Made by a program: the position numbers and the translations under genes. A stretch of DNA of 64,000 nt from Colias croceus. Taxonomy: Eukaryota; Arthropoda; Insecta; Lepidoptera; Pieridae. How positions within the stretch are numbered: position 1 is the stretch's first letter; each line of letters opens with the position of its first letter. Shown in pieces: positions 1-12,400 of this stretch. The DNA is taken from the NCBI RefSeq assembly GCF_905220415.1, contig NC_059538.1, forward strand, positions 2,604,001 through 2,668,000, given 5' to 3'. The notes beneath the pieces are model-generated. The model had not been told where the DNA came from. It saw nothing but the letters and a program-made list of their open reading frames with translations, and did no database searches.

Positions 1-1350
1 AATGCCTGGGAAATGCCCGGAAAATTCCCGGAAAATATCTGGAAAATGCGTGAAAATGTCCGGGAAAAGTGTGGAAAACGCCTGGAAAATCCTCGGAAAA
101 GGCCTGGAATATCCTCGGAGAATGCCATTTTCCGGGCATTTTCCGGGCATTTCCCAGGGATTTTCCGGATATTTCCCAGGCATTAACCGGATATTTTCCA
201 GACATTTTCCGGGAATTTTCATTTTCCGGGAAATACCTGTAAAGTAATAAGTACACCTCCCCTGTATTCCGGGGATTTCCAGGCATTTTCCGAGGATTTT
301 CCAGGCGTTTTCCACACTTTTCCCGGACATTTTCACGCATTTTCCGGATATTTTCCGGGCATTTTCCAGACATTTTCCGGATTTTCATTTTCCGGGAAAT
401 ACCTGTAAAGTAATAAGTACACCTCCCCTGTATTCCGGGGATTTACAGGCATTTCCCGAGGATTTTCCAGGCGTTTTCCACACTTTTCCCGGACATTTTC
501 ACGCATTTTCCAGGCATTTTCCGAGGATTTTCCAGGCGTTTTCCACACTTTTCCCGGACATTTTCACGCATTTTCCGGATATTTTCCGGGCATTTTCCGG
601 GCATTTCCCAGGCATTTTCCGGGAAATTCCCAGGCATTTTCCGGATATTTCCCAGGCATTTTCCGGATATTTCCCAGGCATTTTCCGGATATTTTCCAGA
701 CATTTTCCGGGAATTTTCATTTTCCGGAAAATACCTGTAAAGTAATAAGTACACCTCCCCTGTATTCCGGGGATTTCCAGGCATTTAAAACGCTTTTCCC
801 GGACATTTCACGCATTGCCCGGATATTTTCCGGGAATTTTCCAAGCTTTTCCCTGGCATTTTCCGAGGATTTTTCCCGGCATTTTCCGAGGATTTTCCAG
901 GCGTTTTCCACACTTTTCCCGGACATTTTCACGCATTTTCCGGATATTTTCCGGGAATTTTCCGGGCATTTCCCAGGCATTTTCCGGATATTTCCCAGGA
1001 ATTTTTCGGATATTTTCCAGGCTTTTCCCTGGCATTCTCCGAGGATTTTCCAGGCATTTTCCGAGGATTTTCCAGGCGTTTTCCACACTTTTCCCGGACA
1101 TTTTCACGCATTTTCCGGATATATTCCGGGAATTTTCCATTCATTTCCCAGGCATTTTCCGGGAAATTCCCAGGCATTTTCCGGGGTTTTTCCAGGTATG
1201 TTCCACTTTTTCCCCGGACATTTTCACGCAGGCATTTTTCGGGGACATCCGGAAAATGCCTGGCAATGCCTGGATAATTCCCGGAAAATGCCTGTAAAAG
1301 TCCCGGAAAATGCGTGAAAATGTCTGGAAAAAGCGTGGAAAATGCCACTT
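1..1350. repeat. Minisatellite array, 11-12 bp unit with higher-order structure
   Basis: The stretch is built from an 11-12 bp unit close to TGCCCGGAAAA (reverse TTTTCCGGGCA). Bases 1-122 read in the GGAAAA sense, about 123-1247 in the TTTTCC sense, and about 1248-1350 in the GGAAAA sense again, so the array has two inversion points. A roughly 55-bp sub-repeat containing 'gaggattttccaggcg' recurs near 291, 449, 522, 887 and 1060. A non-satellite block beginning 'aaatacctgtaaagtaata' recurs near 231, 395 and 729. The open frames here arise because the unit lacks stops. I see no gene. Confidence 0.9.
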
Positions 1351-1368
1351 CAAATTTGCGAAGTAATT

Positions 1369-4172
1369 CAAACTCAAACTCAAACATTCATTTATTCAAT
1401 TAGACTACTATTTAGTAGCACTTTCGAATCGTCATTACATAAGTATTTTAACATTTACCACCGATTCGGAAAGCAGTATCTATGGAGAAGAATCGGCAAG
1501 AAACTCCATAGTTGCTCTTTTAAAATCATGTCAATATTACATAATATGTAACTTATATCTAACTTATACATAATATATCATAATATGCCAAAGAACTGTC
1601 CTGTGGCTTTTACGCGACAACCCTCCATGGGTCTTTATCGTCCATATATTCCTGAATACTGTAGTACGCTCTCTGAACTAGTACACCTTTTATATAAGTT
1701 TTAAATTTAGAACTACTAAACTCTTTAATATTGAGAGGAATTCTATTGTATAAGCGTATACCTTGACCCATAAATGAATTTTTAACTTTAGCTAATCGGA
1801 AAAACGGCATTTCAATTCTATTCCTGTTCCTTGTGCCATAATCGTGTCTATCTCCTACTCTTGTGTGTAAGTCGGCGTTTTTGTGAACATGCAAAATATT
1901 ATTAAATATATACTGTGATGGTACAGTAAGGATACCAGTATTCTTAAAATGATCTCTTAGTGAGTCCCGAGCACGCAAATTATATATAGAGCGAATGGCT
2001 CTTTTCTGTAAGATAAATATAGTTTCTATATCTGCAGCCTTGCCCCACAGTAGAATTCCATAGGACATAATGCTATGAAAGTAGCTGAAATAAACCAATC
2101 TAGCCGTATCTTCATCGGTGAGATGCCTTATTTTTCGGACTGCATATGCAGCTGAACTGAGCTTACCTGCAGCGGTGTTGACATGGGCTCCCCACTGTAG
2201 TTTCTCGTCCAATGTTAACCCTAGAAATACAGTAGACTCAGTAGGATGCAATACCTCCCCGTTCAAGGTAATATCTCTGTTCAACTTTTTTACATTAGGA
2301 AGTAAAAATTCAACACAAGTGGTTTTTTTGGCATTTAATAATAAATTATTGGCAGTAAACCATTCAGATATGTGTGAAAGAGCACTGTTCACTTCGTCAA
2401 CATTTGGGTCATGCCTATCCACATTAAAAATTAATGAGGTATCATCTGCAAACAGAACTATTTCACACCTATCCTGCAAATAATAGGGAAGATCATTGAT
2501 ATATACCAAGAACAAGAAGGGACCTAAAATGGACCCCTGTGGAACACCAATGTTAATTGACGCACCGCTAGAACGTTCTCCATTAACAACTACAGTCTGT
2601 ATCCTATCATGCAGGTATGACGCTATGAGGTTCTGGGCTTTTCCTGTAATTCCAAAGTGATTAAGTTTACGTAACAAAGTACAATGTTCAACGCAGTCAA
2701 ATGCCTTGGAGAGGTCACAAAATATCCCCAGAGCATTTTTTGAGTTTTCCCATGCTTTATAAATATGTGTTAGAAGTGCAACTCCAGCATCTGTGGTTGA
2801 GCGCCCCTTTGTGAAACCAAACTGTTTGGTGTGCAGTAAATTATTAGATGCAAAATGACTACTCAATTGGTTTAATATTAACTTCTCGAATACCTTACTT
2901 AATGTTGGTAAAATAGAGATAGGTCTATAATTGTTACAGTCTTCTTGATCGCCCTTCTTAAATAGAGGTATAACTTTACTAAGCTTTAGTAAATTAGGAA
3001 ATGTACCATAGTCACAACACTTATTAAATATGAAAGCTAAATTTTTCGCAATATTTTCTATTATATTATTAACTAAATTTACGGACATTCCCCAAAGATC
3101 ACAAGTATTTTTTAGATTAAGCGTCTTAAAGGCAGTAACAATATCACTAGCAGTTACGTGTCGTAATTCAAATAATGTACTGCACCCCGCAACATGGTCT
3201 CTCAAAAAGGTTTCTGCAAGTGCTGAAGACGAATTTAAACTATTAGTAATAGTAGCAGGGACACTACTGAAGAATTCTTCAAAAGCAAGCGCAACATCAG
3301 CACTTTTGTCAATAACCCTGTCATTATTTACAAGTTTTATGGTATTACTTGATTTGCTTTTACCCATTTCACCATTAATAATAGACCAAACTGTTTTAAC
3401 TTTATTATCAGAGTCGCGTATTTTTTCTTTGATATACAAACGCTTTGCAGTAAAACAAACTTTTTTAAAAATTTTTGAGTAATTTCTAACATAACTAAGA
3501 AAAGATGGGTCTTTATTATATTGCTTCATACCATATAATTCATAAAGAATGTTCCTGCACCTATGTATACTAGCTGTCGCCCATTTACTAAATGGTAAAT
3601 CCTTGGTAATATTTAAAGATTTAACTTTAAATATTTTTTCAAATTCATTATGTACTAAATTAAAAAGATTTTTAAACATTTCACAAGGACTATTAGGAAA
3701 GGATTGATCATTTAGTACGGGCAGGTTTTTATTAATATTATTCTTAAATTTATTAATGCCTTTTTTAGTTATAGGCCTAACATTAATCCTTTTAAATGTA
3801 GGTATGCAATCCCATTCAAAAACTACTTTCTGGCCACAGTGATCCGAAGTCAATGTATTGAGAATATTTTTCTCTAAACAGATGCAGTCACAGTATATAT
3901 TATCAATACAGGTTGCAGAAGTAGGTGTAATTCGTGTGGGTTCGTTAAAAAGTTTATATAGATTAAATGACTGAAATAAATTAACAATTCGTGTAGCCGT
4001 TTGTGTTTGTAAAAGTAAATCAATATTAAAATCACCACATACTATAACTTTTTTTTTACTCCTGCTTAGACGCTTTAATATTTCTTCCATGACTTTCTCA
4101 AACATATTATAGTCACTGGAAGGGGGTCTATAAACGCAAACAATAATATAACGCTCCAGCTCCACACAGGAC
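1369..4172 (-). mobile_element. CR1-like LINE, 5'-truncated copy A
   Basis: This non-LTR retrotransposon is the same family as copy B at 50353-54537 and very similar to it base for base. Its 3' end, at low coordinates, is a short (TTTGAG)n tail next to an AATAAA. Homology to copy B stops abruptly near 4172, inside the endonuclease domain, so it is a 5'-truncated insertion. It abuts the minisatellite. No target-site duplication was clear. Confidence 0.9.
1610..4165 (-). CDS. LINE copy A ORF2 remnant (endonuclease fragment and reverse transcriptase)
   Basis: An open frame of 851 codons encodes the C-terminal half of an APE-type endonuclease (GDFNID, then SDHCG) followed by a reverse transcriptase. 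RT motifs visible are NYRPISILPTLSKVFEKL, CDLSKAFDCV, GVPQGSILGP and FADD (the YxDD box, near residue 570). It ends in the same KDPWRVVA-type tail as copy B. The N-terminal endonuclease strands and catalytic Glu region are missing, so this copy should not be retrotransposition-competent even though the frame is open. The nominal start is an artefact of the truncation. Confidence 0.85.
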   Translation of the reverse strand: MELERYIIVCVYRPPSSDYNMFEKVMEEILKRLSRSKKKVIVCGDFNIDLLLQTQTATRIVNLFQSFNLYKLFNEPTRITPTSATCIDNIYCDCICLEKNILNTLTSDHCGQKVVFEWDCIPTFKRINVRPITKKGINKFKNNINKNLPVLNDQSFPNSPCEMFKNLFNLVHNEFEKIFKVKSLNITKDLPFSKWATASIHRCRNILYELYGMKQYNKDPSFLSYVRNYSKIFKKVCFTAKRLYIKEKIRDSDNKVKTVWSIINGEMGKSKSSNTIKLVNNDRVIDKSADVALAFEEFFSSVPATITNSLNSSSALAETFLRDHVAGCSTLFELRHVTASDIVTAFKTLNLKNTCDLWGMSVNLVNNIIENIAKNLAFIFNKCCDYGTFPNLLKLSKVIPLFKKGDQEDCNNYRPISILPTLSKVFEKLILNQLSSHFASNNLLHTKQFGFTKGRSTTDAGVALLTHIYKAWENSKNALGIFCDLSKAFDCVEHCTLLRKLNHFGITGKAQNLIASYLHDRIQTVVVNGERSSGASINIGVPQGSILGPFLFLVYINDLPYYLQDRCEIVLFADDTSLIFNVDRHDPNVDEVNSALSHISEWFTANNLLLNAKKTTCVEFLLPNVKKLNRDITLNGEVLHPTESTVFLGLTLDEKLQWGAHVNTAAGKLSSAAYAVRKIRHLTDEDTARLVYFSYFHSIMSYGILLWGKAADIETIFILQKRAIRSIYNLRARDSLRDHFKNTGILTVPSQYIFNNILHVHKNADLHTRVGDRHDYGTRNRNRIEMPFFRLAKVKNSFMGQGIRLYNRIPLNIKEFSSSKFKTYIKGVLVQRAYYSIQEYMDDKDPWRVVA

Positions 4173-5137
4173 AGGACAATTAAAGCAGAAAACCAAAAAA
4201 AGAAAAAGAAAGCTAAAATCTTTCATATTAAATGTATATGGGATATTCATATTTCATACTTAATGTATGGGAGGGTTTAAAGATAATTTTTTTGATATTT
4301 CTCGATTTATTTTTAAAAATTTATTACGGCCATTTTACTCATAAGGTTAAGTACTTTCGATATCAGTTTAAAGTTTTTTGTTATCTGTAATACTTACGGA
4401 AAAATCGCCTGTGCACACTTAACGATTACACCCTGTATAAGTATTTACAGACTTACAGCTGGGTATCTCGAATTCCGAGATTCTTACCTAATTTAACCTT
4501 ACATGACTTGGCCATAACTCGTTCGGGCTCGTACATAAGAGTTAAAACGCATTCAATAACGCATTTCGTTAAAAAATGACAAATGTTTATAAGTATATAA
4601 ATTTTTAATAGTACGTTGATAGTTATAAAAAAATTATTTCGGTGTTAGATAGCCCATTTATAGTGGAAGGCTATTATATCATCAGGCTAAGACCAACAGG
4701 ATCTGAGCCACGTGAGTGAAATCGCGGGGCGCAGCTAGTTATTATTATGTATAACTACCTATATAAAATAACCAAATAGTTTCAATAAATGAGATTTATT
4801 TTCTATAAGTTGAAAATCAACATGCAAACATCCTTTTAGGTACATGTTAGCAAAAGTTATTGAAGTAGGTAGTTATGCGATTTTCATCAATTTTTTTTTC
4901 GAAAACCGACTACAGATTTTTTTTCAAATTATCGCCCATTGTTTTTATCGGGGTATGGGGGCCCTTTTAACCTCGGGGCCCTGGGCTGCAGCCCATAAAG
5001 CCCATGGGTAGATCCGGCCCTGTATGAAACTTTACTTTGTATAATCATTAACATTTCATAATGGTAAGTAAAACTTTACCAATTCACAATACTTTATTTT
5101 CCAATCCTAGTTATTGATAATATATTGTAATATATTG
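4173..5137. other. Arrestin 3' intron, no gene seen
   Basis: AT-rich intron-like sequence. About 4625-4738 is a minus-sense member of the short repeat also seen at 9959-10640 and 48888-49092 ('gttagatagcccattta' through 'gggcgcagctagtt'). About 4965-5025 holds a GC-rich segment with 'gggccctgggctgcagcccat', resembling a decayed DNA-transposon end. The remainder shows nothing recognisable. Confidence 0.5.
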
Positions 5138-5358
5138 AACTAGCTTTCCACCCGCGGCATCGCCCGCGCAGTCAAAGAAAAACCCGTATAGTTCCCTTTC
5201 CCGTGGGATTTCCGGGATAAAACCTATCCTATGTCCTTTCTCGGGTATCAAAATATCTCTGTACCAAATTTCATGCAAATTGGTTAAGTAGTTAAGGCGT
5301 GATTGAGTAACAGACAGACAGACAGACAGAGTTACTTTCGCATTTATAACATTAGTAT
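5138..5358 (+). repeat. Short SINE/LINE-tail repeat, 'gacagacagaca' subfamily
   Basis: It begins 'aactagctttccacccgcgg', contains 'cctatgtcctttctcgggta', and ends with a (gaca)n stretch and 'ttcgcatttataacattagtatgga'. Close copies lie at 7470-7656 and 46443-46578. The ending is typical of short lepidopteran retroposed repeats; the source element is not identified here. Confidence 0.75.
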
Positions 5359-5398
5359 GGATTATTAATCAATTATAATTATCAATAATAATATATTG

Positions 5399-5540
5399 AC
5401 GAAATCGCCAAAGACCTGCGCACCCTCCAGATTGAAAACTGGCAAGAGATGGCGCAGGATAGAGTCAAATGGAGGCTTTTATTGTCGGAGGCCAAGACTC
5501 ACTTTGGGTCCCTGCGCCACTCTAGTAAGTAAGTAAGTTA
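5399..5540 (+). mobile_element. LINE 3'-end fragment with (TAAG)n tail
   Basis: About 40 codons in one frame read EIAKDLRTLQIENWQEMAQD, then WRLLLSEAKTHFGSLRH and a stop, followed directly by a short TAAG tandem. This resembles the C-terminus and microsatellite tail of a LINE reverse-transcriptase polyprotein. Only the extreme 3' end is present. Confidence 0.65.
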
Positions 5541-6324
5541 TTGATAATAATTAATTTACATTCCAAATGGGCATGTTTTTCTCTGTATTTTCGTCTTTGT
5601 GTAGAATATGACTACTATTGTATCAAATGATGTATCAATTAATGCAATATTATATTGTTTCAATAGATTGTTTTCACGAGTACAATTAATTAATACTTTT
5701 CATTGATACAGTTTGGTTTATTGTCATTTGATATAGTTTGGTTGTGGTATAAATTTAAATTTAGTACCAATAATTGAGCTCATTAAAATTTGTATGATTT
5801 GGAAATTGGAATTAAATCTAGTGAGTGGAGTTTAAAACCATTTATGGGAATTGTGTTGCATGTTTCACTTATAAAATTGTATTTCCTCGAATTTTGTCTG
5901 GAAACTTAAACCTTCTAATGGTAATATTAGTTATTTCTATTTCAAATTTAATTAATTATTTATTTTTAGTAAAGTAATAAAATGATATAAAAGTTGATAC
6001 GAGTTAGTGAAATAAATATGTTGTAATAATATTGTTTTATGGCGATATGGCTGCATTGTTTCAAAAAGTGGATCTATACATTTATCAAAACTGTACATTA
6101 AAATATTTTTTTAAATACTTGGGGCGTGATCTTCAATTAGAATTTTTGTGTTTGTCTGTGTATGTATGTATATCCAGGCTAAACTCAAAAAGTACTGCAT
6201 GGATTTACTTCAAATTTGGTATAAAGATACACGGGAACGGGAACTATGCCGGTTTTTCTTTGACTATGTGGGTGAAACCGCGGGACGTAGCTTGTTTAAA
6301 AATATGAACAAACAAGGAACGAAC
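5541..6324. other. Arrestin intron segment with one short repeat
   Basis: 5541-6110 is AT-rich with nothing recognisable. About 6115-6300 is a short repeat in the sense opposite to the related copy at 19757-20035: 'aaatttggtataaagata' and 'aaaccgcgggacgtagctt' match its reverse complement. Arrestin exon 8 follows. Confidence 0.5.
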
Positions 6325-6433
6325 CTTTATCCGCCTGATGGTTTTCGATGAATGATTAGCAATCACCACACTGACGTTCACAGCTTCGCCGTGGGAGTAC
6401 GTCGCCTTGTCCAACCAGGCTTCTAGTTCCACC
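6325..6433 (-). CDS. Arrestin exon 8 (start of C-domain)
   Basis: Acceptor ..caaag at 6434-6435 and donor gttcgt. One base completes an Arg codon with exon 7, then 36 codons from VELEAWLDKATYSHGE through HSSKTIRRIK. This matches the first strands of the arrestin C-domain, where other arrestins have a YYHGE motif. It ends in phase 0. The next exon is outside the window. Confidence 0.92.
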
Positions 6434-9400
6434 CTTTGAATGAAAAAAATATATTAATGAATGAATATTCTTCATTGTAAAAAAAAACAAGTAAAATTAG
6501 AAAAATATACATAATTGAATAATTTTGGCTATATAGAGCCTAGCCAGCTCTGAGCTCTATATGCACTATATCCAAAATCTCTATTAAAGGGGATTTTTTT
6601 TGTTTGTATAAATCTACACGATCAATATTTCACCAGACATTATTTTACCAGCTAGATCTATAGCGAGTTACATAGGCTTCTTTTTAAAAATCAACTCAGG
6701 CGATGCCTCAGGAGTGGCTAGTCTATATATTATATAAAACTCAAAGGTGACTGATATAGTGATCTATCAACGCACAGCCCAAACCACTGGACGTATCGAG
6801 CTGAAATTTGGCATGCAGGTAGATGTTAGGACGTAGGCATCCGCTAAGAAAGGATTTCCCGAAATTCTTGCGGGAACGGGGAAAAACGGGGATGCACGTA
6901 CAAAGTCGTGGGCGGAAGCTAGTTCTAAAATAAAGTTTGAAAAACGTAATACAGTTTTTGGAAAATGTAAGCAGAAATTCGGGACGACAAACAAAGATTT
7001 GAGTTTTTTAATAAGTACCTACAACTATACTAAAGTAATAAAACATTATTTAAATATTCGTAGTTTATTAAAAGAAACAGCATTTCTTAATTTTATCACT
7101 AACGAAATTAGGTGTCATTTTTATGTCTTTATTGTCGTAGCTCAATCAATCATCATTCCCATATTCCTTTAAAGTGCTTAAAATGCACAAAGGCATGACA
7201 GTATATCAAAATAAAACAGTTAAGTAATAAATTTAAAATTTACGCTATGAAAAATGAAGCGTTTTTGGAAGTCAAAACAACAAAGAGGCTTATATTTTCC
7301 TTTCTATACATTTCCGATTCAATGAATAGAACATGAGTTCATTGAATCTGTGTAGATTAAAACAAATTGAAACTGTACAATTTCAACAGAATTTGTTATT
7401 TATTTTATTATTTTCATAAAAGTGAATCCTGTTGCGTGGTCGTAAGCTATCATAATAATATTTATAGAGAAACTAGCGGTCGCCCCGGCTTCGCCCGTGG
7501 TACATATTTCGCAATAAAAAGTAGCCTATGTCCTTTCTCGGGTATCAAAATAACTCCATACCAAATTTCATGCAAATTGGTTCAGTAGTTTAGGCGTGAT
7601 TGAGTAACAGACAGACAGACAGACAGAGTTACTTTCGCATTTATAATATTAGTATGGATTGTATTCATAGATAAATGAAACTTTTTTCTGAAATGTTAGA
7701 GATTAATTAATTTTAATGTTAAACAAATCCCTTATTAAGCAGTACATAATGTTAATATTATGCGTCTTTTTTAATGCGTCTGGAATTTATTTTGATAAAT
7801 ATTTAATTATAAAGTTCAACCACAATGATTTTTGCTAATTCGTTTTCATTATAAGAGAAATATATTTTCTGTTTCATTATGCTGCGTATTATTTTTCAAC
7901 AGAACCATAAAGCCTCTCACAAACATACACAAAAAGATTTATTTGTAACAATGTGTTTGATTAAAAAAAACATTTTTCAAAAAAATAACATTCTGAATTC
8001 TCATATCCGCAAAAATCTTGGATTTATACATTTTCATTACGAACGAAATAGGTTTTATATAAATCTGGAGTGGAGGAGATTGAAATTAGTTACCGGAATA
8101 TTTCCATCACACCCCATGTATGATTTTCAATTGCTCTTAGAAATATAATATTATTCATAATTATAAAAGTACATAATATAATGCACGTGTTTTCATAAAA
8201 CAACACACACAAACACAATTGCTTGTTCCCTACTAAATATTATCTTAAAATCTTCCCAATCTACAAAAGCGACGCGACAAAATTAAGCAACGAATTCCCT
8301 TTGTATAGCGTATCGTTTCAAGGTTATTTAATTTCACAAAAACACTATAAAAGCTAAGCTTCTTGAATATTAATACACGACAAATTAGATTTTTACCTCC
8401 CGTCAGATAGTAGGAACGGCTTTTCCACGGAGGCCCGAGGTGGCGTCGGCTCCATATTCTCTGTGAAGATAAACGGACTTTTAAATTAAATATGAATTTT
8501 TGATGAGTAAAGGAACACCTCTGCTATTCCATTTGGGTTAAGAGCTAGTTAGTAGTGACGTAATTATACTTTTGGAGGCCCTTATCAAGAATTGGGGCCC
8601 TTCATTCAAGTCATTCACTTTACTATAAGACGGTACATTTACATCAGACGAGCGCATGCTCATTCCAACCCTACTATGTCAAATTCTTTTAAATAGGCCT
8701 ACGCCTACAACTAAAGAATGCTCTACAGCATTCTCCTATTGTTTTACTCTAATTATTATAAGGAATAGCAATATAAAGCATGACAACTGACTGCCTATAA
8801 ACAGCATATTCCTTCTAATACTTTACTCGTACATTGGGAATACAATCTGGGGGCCTCTTCGAGCATGGGGCCTCTGGCATTTTACTTACTTACCACACTG
8901 TGGTTTTGTCACTGCCAGTTATTCACAATTAAAATAAGAGTAGGCTTTGTAGAGGAGCTTTTTTTACATATAAAAATAAGTGGCGCTTTTTTGTAATGAT
9001 TATTATGGCATAAACGATATTATGTTATATACTAGCGTTCGTTAATTATTTTACCATATATCTCTCTATGTCTATCTAATGCGAATTTCTTTTGACTACG
9101 CGGGCGGAGCTGCGGGTAGCTTGTACTTAATATTCCTTGTAAAGTATAGTATCTATTGATGTTCACTGAAGTAATACCGTTCTCAGAATATTGGCTGCAC
9201 ACTATTTTACGTTTATAGGACTTAAGTGTTATGTACCTACTTTAGAATGTAGACACATAAACACCCTTATATTATAGCGTATTATAGACTAAAATCAATT
9301 GCATCAGAAGACTACAGAGTAATTAACACTCGTAAGATATTATAGATTTTGATAAATCATTTATTAGCTAGTGCTTATAAGAGACAGGCTTATTTTGTAG

Positions 9401-12400
9401 TGAAGAAAGAAAAAATAACATTTATTGATGCATATAAACTATTTATGACCCTACTATTATAATTTAAGAATTAAGATCAAATATATTTAAGACAAAGCTT
9501 TTACTTTTATGACTGCCTCCTTGGTACAGTGGTTGACGCATGAGCGTAGAGCCGAGGGGTCCTGGGTTCGATCCCCGGTGGAGACGAAGACCCCCTTACC
9601 CCACTAGGGGACATGGGACTTCACTTTTTTTACGTTTCACAGAAACACCAGTTTGAAACTGTTCAGAGTATAAACTTTTGAATGATAAGATATTGAAAAT
9701 AATATAAATTCTATAAAATAAAGGTGAAACGTAAATTTTTTTATGTATATGTTATTGTTATAATTATGGTTATTTTCTTTGAAATATATAGTAATATCTA
9801 CATTCTTATATTCGGAGCTAGAGCTATACATACAATAATACAACCCTTAAACTTTCCTTCTTATGAAAACGTTGATTAAATAATATAAAATACTGAGAAA
9901 ACCAATGACCTATCTCTTTTATATATCATAGGAGAAAACCCTCAAATTATATCTGATAACTAGCTGTGCCGTGCGGTTTCACCCGCGTGGCTCCGCTCCT
10001 GTTGGTCTTAGCGTGATAATATATAGCCTATATTACTCGTGGATAATGTAGCTTTCGAATGGTGAAAGAATTTTAAAAAATCGGTCCAGTAGTTTATGAG
10101 CCTATTCATTACAATCAAACAAACAAACAAACCGTGTTTTCCAATTACAGCACTAGAGCGCATTATGCGGCATAATGCTTAGCGTTGAATGTTCCAATTA
10201 CAGCAATGCTTCGCACAATTGAGCACTCTTAAAAGTAATGCGCGTGAATTGATGCGTGCAATCGATTTATCGTAAATAATTATTAATTGTTGGAAAAAAA
10301 TTTAAAGCTTTCGTTTCTTTCGAAATAATCAAAGTTAATTCAAATTGTGTTAAAAAAATCAATATAAGTATGGATGAAGGTAAATCCAAATTACTTAAAA
10401 TAACCGTAAATAGTTTTCAACCAATTATTATGTATACCACTTTATTTACACATTAATGAGGTTATTGCTAACTCTATGAATATTTTTTTTTTTTCAACAC
10501 TGAACTTAGCGCAACCTGCTGGTGCGTTTCACGTTCCAATTAAGCATCAGCATAATTCGGCATTGTGCGCCACTGAGTCGCATTATGCTCTGTAATTGGA
10601 AAACAGCCAAAGTTTTCCTCTTTATAATATTAGTGTAGATTACAAAATAATTAGCAAAATGTTAAACATTGTTCCGTGAAAACGAATAACATTGCAAATA
10701 ATTCAAATTAACATAAGCCCACTTTGCAATTTGCATACCACAATACTATATTTTGTATTCAGTAGCAATTGAACATTTTCACCGTAATACAGATAAAATA
10801 TATATACCATTTATTTCATAACACGATATTTTAATCAAGTACCAGACAGCTTTCCATAAGCCCAGATTATATCCGACCCAAAAATTATAAACATATTTTC
10901 TATTGTATCTTATTTTGCAATTTGGTTATATACTTTATTATTGTATCTACGTACAATTATGTAAATTGAACTACGGATAATGTTTATTTAACATTATCCG
11001 TAGTTCAATATGAAACACGAGTAATGTTTATTTTTTTTAACCGACTTCAAAAAAAGGAGGAGGATATCAATTCGGCCGGTATGTTTTTTTTATGTATGTA
11101 CACCGATTACTCCGAGGTTTCTGAACCGATTTACGTGATTTACTTTGTTCGATGCGGGATGGTGTCGAATTGGTCCCATCAAAATTTTATTTGGATAGGC
11201 CCAGTAGTTTTTTATTTTATGAGCATTTTTGTCTGAATTTGTAAATGTTGCAAGTGCAAGTTTGAAGTCGGTTGTTTTTAACGCAGTTATCACTTGTTCC
11301 AGGCGGTGTTTAAAATTTATACGTGGGCCACACTGAAAGTTTTGCGTAACTAATAAACAAAACAATTTATTCGTCCAATATTATATTTACTACTTTTTAA
11401 AGTATTCTCCGTTACATTTAAAACACTTTTTCATCCGTTCAAACCATTTCTGGAAACATGAGGACCATTGGTCCGAGGGTATGTTTTCTGCGTGCTGTTT
11501 GAAAGCAACCACGGCCTCTTCTGGTCTCGTAAATGTCGAACCACTCATTGATTCATAGATTTTTGGGAAAAGAAAGAAATCGCAAGGTTCTAGGTTAAGA
11601 CTGCGTGCGGCATGAGTCACGTGCTCTATGTTTTCAGTAGCCAAAAATGACTTTGTTTTGTTCGCGGTGTGCGCCGAAGCACTGTCATGGTGCAACAAGA
11701 TGCGACTTCTAGGTCGCTTTTCTCTTATTTTTTCTAAGAAATTGGGCAAAAAATAGTGGTGTACCACTCGGCATTAACAGTCTTTTGTTACTCAAGTGGG
11801 ATAGTGCAGACAGGATTTGTCTTAGAGAAAAATAATGCAATCATTTGTTTGCCAACCCTTCTCGCCTGCCTCAATTTGGTTGGTTTGCTGTCACTTCTAA
11901 ACACCCACAAAGAATATTGGTGTTTTCTTTCTGGAATATAACCATATATACATATTTCATATCCTGTCACGATATTATACACGGCGTTAGAATGTCCGTA
12001 ATTGTACTTTAATAGCATTTCTTAACACCAATCTACTCGATGTCGTTTTTGTTCTGGAGTGAGTTTAGGAGCAATTCACAGGCAACCAAGCTTCCTAACT
12101 TTGAAATGTTCATGTAAAATTTTCTGAATTTGTCTCATACCAATCCCCAAATGTCCTCGAATCTCCTAATAAGTGATATGGCAATTTTCTTAAATTAGTC
12201 GTATGATGGTAGCCATATTTTCCTCCGTGATCGCAGTTGAGGGTCGACCTTCACGAATTTCATCATGAAGAGAAACACGGCCGCGATGAAATTCAGCATA
12301 TCAATGCCTTACAGTGCTCAAATAAGGTGCTTCCCTCCCAAAAGTATTTTGAAGGCGAGCAGTGCAAGCTTTCGGAGAAAGCGAACTTTTAAAATCATCA

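Noticed and set aside
2..1387. Long open frames in all senses rich in ENARKMPGK-type repeats
   Set aside because: They follow from a stop-free 11-12 bp minisatellite unit; composition repeats with the DNA period and no gene signal is present.
2118..3482. Open frames of 121 and 150 codons on the plus strand (and the same at 51094-52458)
   Set aside because: They are antisense shadows of the LINE reverse transcriptase and recur in both copies for that reason.
9513..9583. Functional tRNA gene
   Set aside because: Box A and B are good but the acceptor stem has mismatches, no anticodon arm forms and a SINE body follows.
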